Positions 38,806 to 50,239 of a DNA stretch of 64,000 bases are shown here, piece after piece (positions within the stretch are counted from its first letter, which is position 1; every line of letters begins with the position of its first letter). The translations under genes were made by a program, and so were the position numbers. The DNA comes from Mortierella sp. BCC40632. Lineage: Eukaryota; Mortierellomycota; Mortierellomycetes; Mortierellales; Mortierellaceae. The notes beneath the pieces are model-generated. The model was given only the letters and a program-made list of their open reading frames with translations, did no database searches and was not told the origin of the DNA. The stretch is taken from assembly GCA_011634665.1 (NCBI GenBank), contig WAEK01000012.1:124001-188000 (forward strand), read 5' to 3'.

Positions 38806-41800
38806 ATGGATCTACAGACTTTGTCTATGCTCGATGACCTCCTGTCGGATGTACTACTGGATGGAGTTCATCTTTGGTTCCAGACACACAAAATGAACAA
38901 AGAGTACCGACCCATGCAGCTCGACATTTCATTGATCCTCGGCATTATTCAACAAAAGGTCATCATCGACAAGCGCGCTCATGATGCAGCCAAGGACCTT
39001 CTTGAGTAGGAATCTCTATTTGTTTGGCTCTCACTCCGAGGCACACCCGAACACTGGGGAAAAAAAAAGGCGACATTCAAGGGGCGGTTTCTTTTTTGGA
39101 CTGACATTGTTGTGCCCCCCTCTCCTTTCAACAAATAATAACAATAGGATCGAGGCTATCAGGAAGAAACTCAAGACAGAGAAGGAGATCCAGGACTTTA
39201 TTGTGTAATGCACATGATACTCTGTAACCGATCCTCAACATGCTTGTATCGTCCTGTTACTCAACACAACCGCCTTTTTATTTTTTTTTCTTTCTGGATT
39301 TTGGCTATAGGCATGCTCGACGGTACATGAACATCTACCTCCCTTCGGCCGGCTTTGAAATCTCCCAGACCGACCGCTATACTGCAGTGACCAAAAAGTC
39401 AGAGGCATGCGTGATCGCCAACCGGTCTTTCAAAGTTGGCCATGAATTTCGCTACTGTTCAGGAACGATTGCCACCCTCAACGAACAGGAAGAAAGGGAG
39501 CTCGAAAATAGGACCAGTGACTTTAGTGTGATCAAAACTAGCAGGAAGGGTACTTGTCTTTTTCTCGGACCGGCTCGGTTTGTTAATGTAAAAAGGCACC
39601 CACTTTTGTCTTCTAGCATCAGTACTAGCGGAAGGAATTAGCTCCGGAAACCATTCTCGTATAACTGACCATGTCTCTCACTTATTCTTTATTATTTTAC
39701 GTTCTAGCACGACTGTGACCCCAATTGTTGTTTTATGTCATCTGGTAGTGTGATTTACTTCAAGGTTGTCAAACCGATCAACGTGAACGATGAGATTACA
39801 ACACACTATGGCGAAAATTATTTTGGGCCTGACAATCAGGAGTGCCTTTGTGCAACCTGTGAACGGTACGTTCATAACAAGAAATGAAATGACGAATATG
39901 GACAATTTTATTTGTGTTGTTATTGTTGAACACTGCCTAACAACTGAGCCTTTTAATTTGAACTACAGTCGCGGAGAGGGAGGTTACAGGAGCGGCCCCA
40001 AACCTCCACAAGAGGCCCCTGAAAGCCCAACTTTGACTGCTGCACCCCACGGAAGAAGGCTACGAAGCAGGAAAAATATGCCAGGTATCTATCCGACCAG
40101 TGATATTACAATTAGATCACAATTGTTCTTATGCTAGATAGCTTGCATCAACTAACGGTATCTCTTGGTTCATCCTGGTATATATACTAGCATCATATTA
40201 TCCTACTACAGTTCACAAGGCTCCGACCAAGCATACCCCTGTCGCGGCAGATACTGTTCCTAGGACAGTCGAACCACTGACGCCACTTTCACAAATGGAT
40301 TCAGACGTTTCGCTCGGGCGCTCGCCAACACCCACAATTAATTCGATGGACCGGAGAGCATCTCCAGCCACTGTGTCACCAGAGAAGAGCAACTTGGATT
40401 CTCATTCGACTGAAGGCGTTCGTTGCGTGCAAACACTTGGTTCATCTCCAGAGATTGGTGCATCCCCGCTAGGCAACCATAGCAGGATTCCAAGTGATGT
40501 TGATTTTTCGGGATCTCTGACGCCTATCACAGACCTTGACGAAAGAGAGACCGACTGCCTTGGCTCTCTTGCTTCCTCATTGGAGGACCTCCGAATGATC
40601 GAGAATAACCATACACGGACATTAACAGAGCAGGACTCGCTAAAAGTGAATGGTAACCGATCAAAAAGCCCAACATACTCGAGTAACAGCTTCCGGATGT
40701 CAATCGACTTTTTATGCCACCGAACACTGGAAAATGGCAACGTTAGCAAAGACAAACATCAGGACTCTGAAACGGATACATGCACCCCATTATACCAAGA
40801 AGCAACCATGGATAATTCGATCCATTCAACTTTAGCACAACAGGGGGAAAGGATTCTTGGAGAAGAATTTTCCACAAACAAGGATTCTACACAGCGATTC
40901 ATCCTGGAAAGGGCCCCTTGCCCAACTTGCAAGAACGTCTTGACTCAACATGACTCTGATGAATTTCGGGAGTGTGTCCGGTGTCGTCGACATTTCCTGA
41001 TCTACAAGGTAGCATGGCCATCAAGAGTTGATCTAGTGCTTCAAGAGAAACGTCGCAAAGCTGAGGCTGAGGTATGAAATGCATCTATGTTGTTATGCTT
41101 GCGTGATAAGAATTTTCGTACTTGTTTTCACAAGACAATTGTACTGATACAGAGTATGAAATGGGGTTTGAATATTCTAAATAGGAGGCACGAAAGCTGA
41201 AAGCCGCACAGCAAGCAGAAGAGGCCAAGAAACAAAAGTTGAAAAAGCAGGCTCAAGAAGCAGCCCGTCGCGAGGCCAGAGCTCGCCGAGAACGAGAAAA
41301 AGCGGAAAAGAAAGCAGAAATGATGCAGGAGAAGCAGGCGGCCAAGAGCCGTTCATTACAAAAGAGACCACAGGACATGGTCGTCGAACCTATCCCAGAG
41401 CCCTTGATGGTGTCCTTTGGCTGTTTTCAAAAGAAAGTACTGGCAATCTTTACACCTACCTCAGTGCCTGGATTTTCACTAATATTCATCTACGACCAAT
41501 GGGTCCAACTCCAAAGAAGCTCGTCTTCGCGGATGGCACTACCTACATCATTACCAACATCAACCGCCGTTGTCCGTGAGGAAACCATCATTGGAATGCA
41601 TTCGCCTACCTATCTGCCTGCCATTGAGATGAACGGTGTTCAGTATATGTATCGATTTGCTCCATCGCTCCTCTATGTTCCTCAACAGCAATTTCAGCAC
41701 ACGATCGCTACCCAAGGAGGCATTTTCCTTGATGGTCTTCATCCATTCCAAACCGCACCGTACATTGTCTTTGTTGACCCACAAGACAATGGCCAAAGTC

Positions 41801-44800
41801 TCTTTTGGTGGCTGGCTATTACAGTGCCAATCCACCAGATGGATTATTCCATGCCTGAGCTTCGGAATGCTCACGACCGTGGACCAGAGTCGGACATGGT
41901 GGTTGTCCGATTTTTAGAGGATTTCACCTATGCAGTCTGCAATATACACGAACTACGACTTTTCTGTCCAGATCAGGAGCCCTACCAAAGCTATGTTGCG
42001 ACCTGTGGACGAGATTTCGTCAAGAACAAGGGTGTCAGCCGAGCTTTGGGGATTGTGAAAAATGGGGAGATTCCGACGCAGCTCCGGTGGCGACACATGT
42101 CTTGCAACGATCAACTAACTCTGAATGAGGTGGATGCGGCGATCCAAGCCTATAATGTTCGCGAAAACATCAAAGCAACTGTCACGCAACAAGCCAATTC
42201 CTGGGCACAACAGGTCCTACAACCAGAGAAAATGTATTATCCAGGTCATCCCTCCTTCAGCATGGTTGCAACTGAGCTACCTCAATCGCCACTATCACAG
42301 AGTCTTCATTCTTGCTATTCTTCAATGGGTAGTTCACTTGAAGGCAGTCTACCAGAGATACATTCTCGCAAGGAGGGAGATGTTCAGTCTTCCGACCAGC
42401 AATCTAATCCGGATAAGCCAAAGAAGAAGGGCCGTGGCCTCGGGAAGAAGACTTTGAGACGTTTAGAAATGGAGCGTTTAGCTCAACTGAGAGCAGAAAA
42501 ACAAAGCCAGCCAGAAGAGATTGACAAGGACGATTCAGTACATGTTCCAGCAGCCGGGCCATTGACGATGGAAGCGGGCGTGGATGTGGAAATGACCGAG
42601 ATGACCGAGATAACAGACATGCCATCGACGTTGATGACGATATATTACTCGCAGGCCAAAGAAGTGGCGGAGAGCTCTCAGGTCATAGCGGCGACAGAAA
42701 GCTCACAGACTTTGGAAATGACAGAGGCTTGTCCGACCACAGTATCGACCGAGATCTCACAGACTCTTGTGACGACCAAGATCTCACAACCCTCAGCAAT
42801 GATTGAGATATCTCAAACTCCAGCGATGGCCGAGATCCCTCAGGCCCCAGCAATGGCTGAGATCTCTCAGGTCCCAGCAACGACAGAGATCTTGCAGGAT
42901 ATAGTGATAGACGCCTTACAGGAATCAGCGACAGAGACTTTGCAAAATACAATGACAGAAACCTTGCAGGACACAATGGCAGAGATCTCACAGGAGACAA
43001 CGACGATCGAGACACCACTAGCCACAAAGACAAAAGAGACCAAGAAAAAGCGACCGGAACTGGATCCAATCCAACTCCTCACACCTCGCATCAAGAGCGC
43101 ATCAATGAAGTGGAAGGATTTCACTATCCAGCCAACCTTGACCAATTATCTGTCAATCCCTCGACTCCTTCAGTCATTAGAGGGTAAAGGACCGCCGACA
43201 ATAGAACGCGATTGCCAGCATGCACTTGGCTCAGTTTTGGGCACAGATTTCTCCAACCGAGGCGGTAGTCTCTTGATTACATGGAATCATACTGTTGGTA
43301 CGAAGGATACTAGCCATCAGAGCTCGTCCGCAAGTAAGACTCCAAAGGCTACTTCTGGCCTCGACTGGTCGAATCTGCTTGGCAGATCTAGTCATGATTC
43401 TGCGGGTTCAAGCCAAGGAAGTTCCTCCATGGGCGGTAAAAACGAGGCGGTTCGCCCTTTGATCAATGGAAATATCAATCCTACTCAAGTTCTCGGCCTT
43501 GCGGACGAATCGATTACAATGGGAGCTAACCTAGTTAATACTGAGGCGCCAAGTAGTACCGAGGTCCAGACTGTAGAGCGCTCTTCCGAATCAACGATTG
43601 CGACCGCAGGCTCGACAGGACAGACGACTAAAAAAGCCCGCCGTCCAAAGGCCAAGAAAAAAGTCCCCTCGCCCCAACCTCAGCCGACTTTAGAAAAGCC
43701 CAAAGTCTCCAAGAAATCGAAAGCCAAGACTGTTAAGTCGGTTGTTGATGAGGTCGCTTCGTTGAACGGTTTCTCTAGCGTCCAGTCTAATCGTGAGAAG
43801 GAATCCGAATCTATCGTTGGGGCGCTCAAATCCTCTTCCTCTGATTCTTCAGTCTCCAAGAAGCCACTTTCCGAGATTGAACGACTCAAGGTGTGGACTA
43901 TAAAGAATAGCTTACCTGAGGGAGGGTACCAGTCGTCTCGGTTTAGGAGATTGGCTGCAAAGCCTATGGAAGTCGATCATCTTCTGAAAGAATTCTCTGC
44001 CATGAGAGTTCCTGAAGAGTCAATCGGTACGAATGAGGTAGTTACCAAGGACACTGCCAAGGGAGCTGCCAAGGAGACTACCAAGGGAATCACTAAGGAC
44101 ACTACCAAGGACACCTCCAAGGATACTGCCACGGAAACTGCAAAGGACACCACCAGCAAGAACACAACAGAAGGTAGCGCCAAGGACGCCGTCAAAGGCT
44201 CCTCCGAGTCCAAGTCCAAGTCCAAGTCCAAGTCCAAGTCCAAGTCCAGGTCCAGGTCTAGATCTAAGTCCAAGGGCACCACACCTTTGAGCAAGGAACC
44301 CGAGAAACCTGTGAAACGGGCACCTTTGACTGAGCTAGAGCAGCTATGCTTATGGACAATCAAAAACAGTGTCTTGGATGGCAGTGCTGCTACTGAGGGT
44401 CGGAGAACTCGTTCAGCCTTTGTAACAGCTCTTTTTAATCCAGGAAAGACCACTGTACAGGAGCCTACACAGAATACAAAGCCAAAAGAAGTTGTGCCTC
44501 TGGAAAGCTCTCAAGGCAAAAAAGAGACGCAGGATCAGATGGAGACATCTGAGGACACGGATTTACCTCTGGAGAGCTCTCAAAGCAAAAAACGGACGCG
44601 AAACCAGATGGAGACATCTGAGGACACGGATCTACCTCTGAACGAGAGCCACTCAGATGCTAGTGAAGAGCCAAAGAAGAAGCGTGCAAGGGACAGAAAA
44701 AGAGATCGCGCAAGCAAGAGTCGATCCAAAAAGTCGACTCCTAGTGATAGCTCCGAGCCCAAGCCTCGGGTTCGGTCACATATACCATTCAGTCCAAGTT

Positions 44801-46308
44801 GGCGAGCAAAGGAACTACTGGGTCTGACGACTTGGACGATCAAAAACAGCACGATCTCTTCGGATGGTTCGACGGAAGGTGGACGAAGTGTTCGTTCACG
44901 GACCAGGCTCTCAACCACAGTCCATGATTCCTTGCCATCGCCACCCCTCCCCCTTCCACCTGCTTCTCTTCCTTCACCTCTTCCTTCACAGAGTTCTGTC
45001 ATGTCTGAGGATGAGTCTGAAGGTCATGAAGAGAACGCGGAACAGAGTGAACTTGGGGTACCAATGAGAAAGGAACAAGATGTGCAAGATGAGTTACCAG
45101 ATGTAGAAGAACCACCAAGCTCTGAGGAGGATGCGAATCCCAAGGAGCCGTCAAACACGGAAGAGTTGCCGACTGTTGAAGAGCTGGAAACTGTCAAAGA
45201 GCTGGAAACTATTGAAGAATTGGAAACTATCGAAGAACTGGAAACTATCGAAGAACTGGAAACTATTGAGGAGCTGGAGTATATCGAAGAGCTGGAAATT
45301 GTCAAAGAGCTGGAAATTGTCAAAGAGCTGGAAACTGTCAAAGAGCTGGAAACTGTCAAAGAGCTGGAAACTGTCAAAGAGCTGGAGACTATCAAAGATC
45401 TGAAAATTATCAATGAGCTGGAAACTATCAAAGAGCTGAAAAATATCGAAGACCAGGTAATTGTTGAAGAGCAGGCAACTGTTGTAGAGTTGTTCGCCGT
45501 TGAGGAGCTGTCGGCTACTGAGGAGTTGTCGGCTACTGAGGAAGTGTCGACCACGGAGACAAATGATTTGTCAACCTCGGAAGAGCCATCAGACTCTGAA
45601 CAGTTGCCAACCCCTGAGGAGTTGCCAACCTCTGAGGAATTGTCAACCGCCGAGGAGTTGTCAAACTCTGAAGAACTGTCAACCACTGAAGAGCATGAGG
45701 AGGCAGAACCAACAGCAGCCAGTGGTCAGGAAGAAAAGGGCGATCTGGAGCAACATGCCCTTTTACCACTCACATCCAAACTCGAGATCTCGTCACCAAT
45801 AACCCTCACGGACACCGACAAGATAACCGGTATCACATCAGGAAGAAAAGTCGCGTTCGAGCCAGTCATTGAGGCAAAGACGTCATCGATCGAGTCGGTC
45901 TGTACAATTAATACCAAGTCAAGTCAAGAGACGGATGTGGAGGTGGTCGAACACGAGGTGATGCGAGAAAAAGAAGGAGGGGAAGACACATCCTCAATGA
46001 AAACCAAGGCAAGACTCTCACGGAAGAGGAGTTGGACCATGTCAGCAGAAGAGCTTGCGCTTGCCACACGAACGCATACGACACGGAAGAGGGTCCGACA
46101 AGAAGATGAAGAACTGGCCAAGGCGATCCGAGAATCGATTCGAGAGGCACATCTCAAGGCAATGGAAGCTACCATGAACGCGGAAATTGATATTATGGAA
46201 GATAGTGATAAGGAAGAGAATGATGATGAGAAGGACAGGAATGACAGAGGAGAAGGGGAAGAAGGGGAGGAGGAGGACAGCGAGGTGGATGTGGAACGTG
46301 TGTCCTAA
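38806..46308 (+). CDS. SET9: Giant Set9/Suv4-20-like histone H4 K20 methyltransferase
   Basis: Set9/Suv4-20 enzymes methylate H4 lysine 20. Seven exons: 38806-39005, 39148-39204, 39311-39587, 39708-39865, 39969-40084, 40191-41071 and 41185-46308 (TAA), giving 2,270 residues, against roughly 600-900 in known family members. The SET domain (about 30-230) shows YLPSAGFEISQTDRY, FSVIKTSRKG, LFLGPARFVN joined to HDCDPNC, EITTHYGENYFG, and the cysteine cluster ECLCATC. A CPTCKN...ECVRCRRHF segment (about 510-540) resembles the zinc segment after the SET domain in fungal Set9. Exon 7 adds a charged helix (564-620), a PWWP-like segment (about 750-825; VFVDPQDNGQSLFWWLAITV, VVVRFLEDFTYAV), three WTIKNS repeats (near 1467, 1620, 1780), Lys/Ser and Arg/Ser runs (about 1570-1595), a Leu-Glu repeat (about 1895-1985) and a UIM-like helix (about 2200-2218). 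The SET call is strong; the extra modules are my reading. Confidence 0.9.
45181..45450 (+). repeat. 18-bp tandem repeat coding for ELETIE/ELETVK hexapeptides
   Basis: Within the last exon of the Set9-like gene an 18-bp unit (GAGCTGGAAACTGTCAAA and variants) is repeated about 15 times. The encoded units shift from Ile-Glu-Glu to Val-Lys-Glu forms and predict one long charged helix. Nearby (45500-45700) a related degenerate repeat encodes units such as LPTPEE and LSTAEE. Confidence 0.92.
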
Positions 46309-47146
46309 GCTATTTCGGTACGCAGCGGAAAGCGACTGCAGGATTGTTTGCGGAACTATTGGCTATACACTACTTTTTATTATTATTGTTGTTATTTGTT
46401 GCAGGGACATATGAAGAGAAGTGAAAAGAGAGAAAAGAAGAAAGAAACAGAAAAAGAGAACCAGAGAGAGAGAGAAAAAAAAAGAAGGAAAAAAAAAAAA
46501 AGAATCCATCGCCCAGAGATCTCCCACGTTCCCAGTTCAGTGGGCAAACAAGAGTGGGAAAGGATCAAGAAGACTGGGCGATGTAAAACATGTACCCATG
46601 TTTTGTACTCTCTCTCTCTCTCTTTCACTCTTTCACACACACGCATGCTCTCTCTCTCTCTCTCTCTCTTGGTCTCAATTGCTTGTATATTATCATCTAG
46701 GACGTCATAAACATTTGCTTATTGCTGTTTTTTGCACAAAAGAGTTTCGATCCTTCAGACTCGGACGAATCTGTGTTTGTTCTTTGAGTAATATTTTTTT
46801 TTTGTTTTTTAATAAGTCAAATATTGTCACAAGTGATGGTGGGAAAATGGGATTTTTCTACAAAGACCAGCAGAGAGGATGGTAGTCTGCCTCAGATAAT
46901 ACGGAAAGGTGTTGAAAGATCGGTCTCTGCTTGAGAGGGGAGGGGAGAAAGAGAACTCTTTTGCGTTCGTTTTCAATGTACAGGAGGCACTGGTCTCTCA
47001 TATCCTTCTCTTCTCCTTATTGTTCGCCTCACCATAGAAAAAAAGAAGAGGGGAGGAGGGGGGCGATGGCGTGAAATGGCGATCGAGGAGGAGGGAGGAG
47101 GAGGAGGAGGAGGACAAAAATATAGATTATTATTTTTTTTTCTTGT
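46309..47146. other. Convergent 3' spacer, Set9-like gene / small protein
   Basis: No gene is seen. It contains AGAG- and A-rich runs (46420-46505), CT repeats (46608-46622, 46646-46671) and GGA repeats (47085-47115). Confidence 0.55.
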
Positions 47147-47464
47147 TTAAAGAGCCTGTTCAGCGCGAGGACACCGACGTTCGAGTTCGTGCAATTGCTT
47201 GACATCCTGAGCTGTGCCTTCGTTCTCGATAAACCGGATCGTGGCTGGGTGAAGGTCCCATTCGTTCTTGCCACAGGAGCAGGCGGGAGGCATGGTCTTT
47301 GTTGGGGCGGTGGTGGCAGTGGTGGAGTGCGTGTCGGACTCTGTGTGGGTATGCTTCTTGTCTAGGTTCTCAAAGGTCCGGTTGGTGAGCGGGTGAAGGT
47401 CCCATTCGGCTCTGTTCTTGCAGTTGCACTCGGTCTTTTGAGTGGTCTGTTGTTCGTTGGTCAT
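47147..47464 (-). CDS. Small protein with duplicated CxC...EWDLHP motif
   Basis: A single-exon frame encodes 105 residues. Two copies of one motif are evident. Copy 1, residues 13-33, reads CNCKNRAEWDLHPLTNRTFE followed by Asn. Copy 2, residues 62-81, reads CSCGKNEWDLHPATIRFIEN. They share CxC, the invariant EWDLHP, T-x-R and a closing Glu-Asn. The four Cys and two His residues could bind metal, which is inference. The linker between copies is Thr/His/Lys-rich. There is no signal peptide or membrane segment. The repeat conservation inside a short frame argues that it is a real gene despite its size. I do not recognise the family. The upstream 5' region is GA-rich. It is convergent with the Set9-like gene. 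Confidence 0.72.
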   Translation of the reverse strand: MTNEQQTTQKTECNCKNRAEWDLHPLTNRTFENLDKKHTHTESDTHSTTATTAPTKTMPPACSCGKNEWDLHPATIRFIENEGTAQDVKQLHELERRCPRAEQAL

Positions 47465-50239
47465 GGCTGGCTGGGATGTGATAAAGAATGGGGTGGGTGT
47501 GGGTGAAGGTGAGAAGAGAGAGAAGAGAGAAAAGAGAGAAAGAGAGAGAAAAGGAAAGAGGAGAGTGCTTTTGTGTGAATGTGTTGGTGTGATGTTGTGT
47601 GTCTTTGCTGGGGGAGGGGGTCCTTGAGACGGTCCTCTTTATAAAAGAAAAAAGAAAAGAAGGTCTCATGATCTTTTTTGCAAAGTCTGGCTTGTTCTAG
47701 CTGACTCGAAATTTGATGTCTAAGGTGGGGGTCGAGCGCTCTGTGTGTGTGTGTCAATGTGTGTGTCTGTGTGTTTGAGTGTGGGGCAACGTTCTTTCTC
47801 CGTGAGAGTAGTAGTGGACCGCTTTTTCTGTGTTATCCGAGCCAAGACATTTTTTCCCCCCTCTGGAGAGTGGTCATCATAGCGAATCGAACACCCCCCG
47901 TCTGAGTATGAAGAAAAAGAAAAAAGAGCGAAAGTGAAATTACGAAGCGCCATTTTTTTTTCCTTTTCTTCCTCTTTCCGTCACCATCGTCATCTCCATT
48001 CCTGCAACACCTTAGCTCCTTCCTTCCTTCCTTCCTTCACTCGCTCTTCTCATCTATCCTCGTACGATTCGACTCTCTTTTACGCCCGAGAAGAAAGGTC
48101 AAATCCACACTATCTTTACCTCTCTCTCTCTCTCTCTCTATCATCCCTGTCCATATTCTGGCTAAGAGTGGAATAGACGTTAGCTCTCCTTTCCTCTCCA
48201 ACGAGTGGGGGTATCCTTGTTCTCTCCCATGTGCTCTCGATTGCCACAGCGTGTACTGGAGAACAGACCGATTTACCGCCCTTTTTCCCCCCCCACACAC
48301 ATTTTTATGACCAATGGAGAAGAGAGATACGAGCAGTAACAAAAAAAAAAAAAAAAAAAATGGCATTTGCCTACCTGGATGGATGAATTATCGATGACCA
48401 AACCAGCGAGGTGCAAAGTCAAACGTGAGAGAGTCTTTCTTTTTTTGTCCCATCAAAGAAGCTGAGAGTCATCTCGGATCAACGATTGTGTGGCAAGAAG
48501 ATCCAGGCTCAGAGAGAAGCTCGGACCAATGCCTCTTTCGGTTAGAGTTTCCTTCTTTTTTCCTTTGGACCCCATGACCTCATCTGACGAGCAATTAGGT
48601 GGCAGGGAGGGAAAAGAAGAGGGCTGGGGGATGGTTTGTTGTCTGGATTACCTATTGAGGCCTACTCTCCCACGAGACTCCCAAATACTATACAGCTGGA
48701 CCTATTGGTGCTACTGGCATGACTTTTGTTTCTACATTGACAGCTCGGGCAAGAAGAAGATGCTCTTTGCTTTTCTCTTTTTCTCTGTTACTTGGAGCAC
48801 AACCCTGGACATAGCTTTGTTTATCTCTTCTATTTGGAGAAACATGAAGATCACCAGAGGAGTGGCTTCCTAACTACAGACTTTCTAGTGTATATCAGAT
48901 TATATCTAGCGCCTTATCTACAAAAACGTTCATAAGTTGCTACTTGTCTTTGAGGTATGCTATTGGGATTATTAATAATGACTGAGTGCTTGGTGTGCAA
49001 ATGCTCGTATCTACAGTCGCCATTGCTATTAAATGAACTATTCAGGACACAAACAATTTCAATAGTTCAAGAACCTTCTCATAGGCGAGGGTGCATCAAA
49101 CCTTGACGATATTCATCCAAACGTGCTAACGACTAACTACGAGTCAACAAAAAAGGACAGAGGCGACGAGAAATCCTGGCTAAGGGCTAGAAAAGGACTG
49201 TAATGGAACACTCACGACTCTTGCATGAAGAGCGCCAAGAGGTGTGACACATATGACAGTCGTGCTTTCCAACACTCATCCTGCTGCTGGATCGATATCG
49301 CCTATGCCTTCGCCTGCACTTCTGCTCAAATCAACATGAGAGGTACCAGGATTTGCGTACCTTCCATTCACACAGCTCGTCACATACTCCCTACTGGTAT
49401 TTAGTCTATTAGGGATACTGAATCAACTTCTAGTCTTTGGAGTTGGCTTACTCAAGTCAGGAGTCAGGGTTTGTGATCAAGGAGGCTACGTCCCCCTTGA
49501 AGATCGATGAGACAAAAAGCGACTCTGGATGAGCTATGAACGATCGCTTTTCAGGTCCGGCCACCTGACTCTGATTACAAACAGGATTACATTGAAAATG
49601 GCTTTGGAAGACAAGAAATCCATACCTGTTGTCCTAAACAGCGACAAGGTCCTGTGCCAATCACTTCAAGTCACCATTGCATTCCAACAATACCAAACTC
49701 TCCATCGATAGAGATATAGCTTCCAAAAGTGTCAGCAAACGTGCCAAAAGACAAGTCTGAGGATTGTTTTACTTGACCATGGATGGTGACCTCAGTACAG
49801 ACAGAACTCCTCCCATTTGACATCATACAGTCAACAGAACTGGATGCAAACCGAATAACAATCCTGAACGATCTTGTCAGAGAATTGATGGTGAGGAGCA
49901 AGATTTTGAGAGTACAAAGCACAATTGAGGTGACCAAGCCGTTTATGGTCCTTTTGTCCTTGGCTGCATCGACATAAATATACCGGGACGATCTGCACAT
50001 CTGCCAAGTAGCTATGACTCTCTGAGTAATATCGCTATTACATATGTATATTTATTCTTTTCAGAGGGTGGATGCAACAATAAGCGCTGCCTAAAGGCGA
50101 TATGAGTAGCTGGGAGTATAGATTTGTCCATGTTCCAGCTGTCCTCAGAGTCTTCGTTGGAGATCAGTGAGCAGCCCTTGGACTCCTTCATTCTAAGAAG
50201 AAATCGGCTTACGATATTTTCCCAGCCTCTTGATCGTGC
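47465..50239. other. Gene-poor stretch
   Basis: The first part (47465-48370) is made of GA/CT and A runs and probably holds the small protein's promoter. From about 48880 to 50200 the base composition becomes balanced and repeat-free, unlike other spacers, and short overlapping frames occur on both strands (for example minus 49671-50000 and plus 49783-49977). No domain is recognisable in them, so no gene is called. The stretch may contain decayed gene or transposon sequence. Confidence 0.45.

Noticed and set aside
45024..45686. 220-codon minus-strand Ser/Val-rich frame
   Set aside because: An antisense image of the Leu-Glu repeat of the Set9-like gene.
48490..48873. 127-codon plus-strand frame with hydrophobic stretches
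   Set aside because: Starts in A/G-rich sequence, has no recognisable family or splice context; hydrophobicity alone is not enough.
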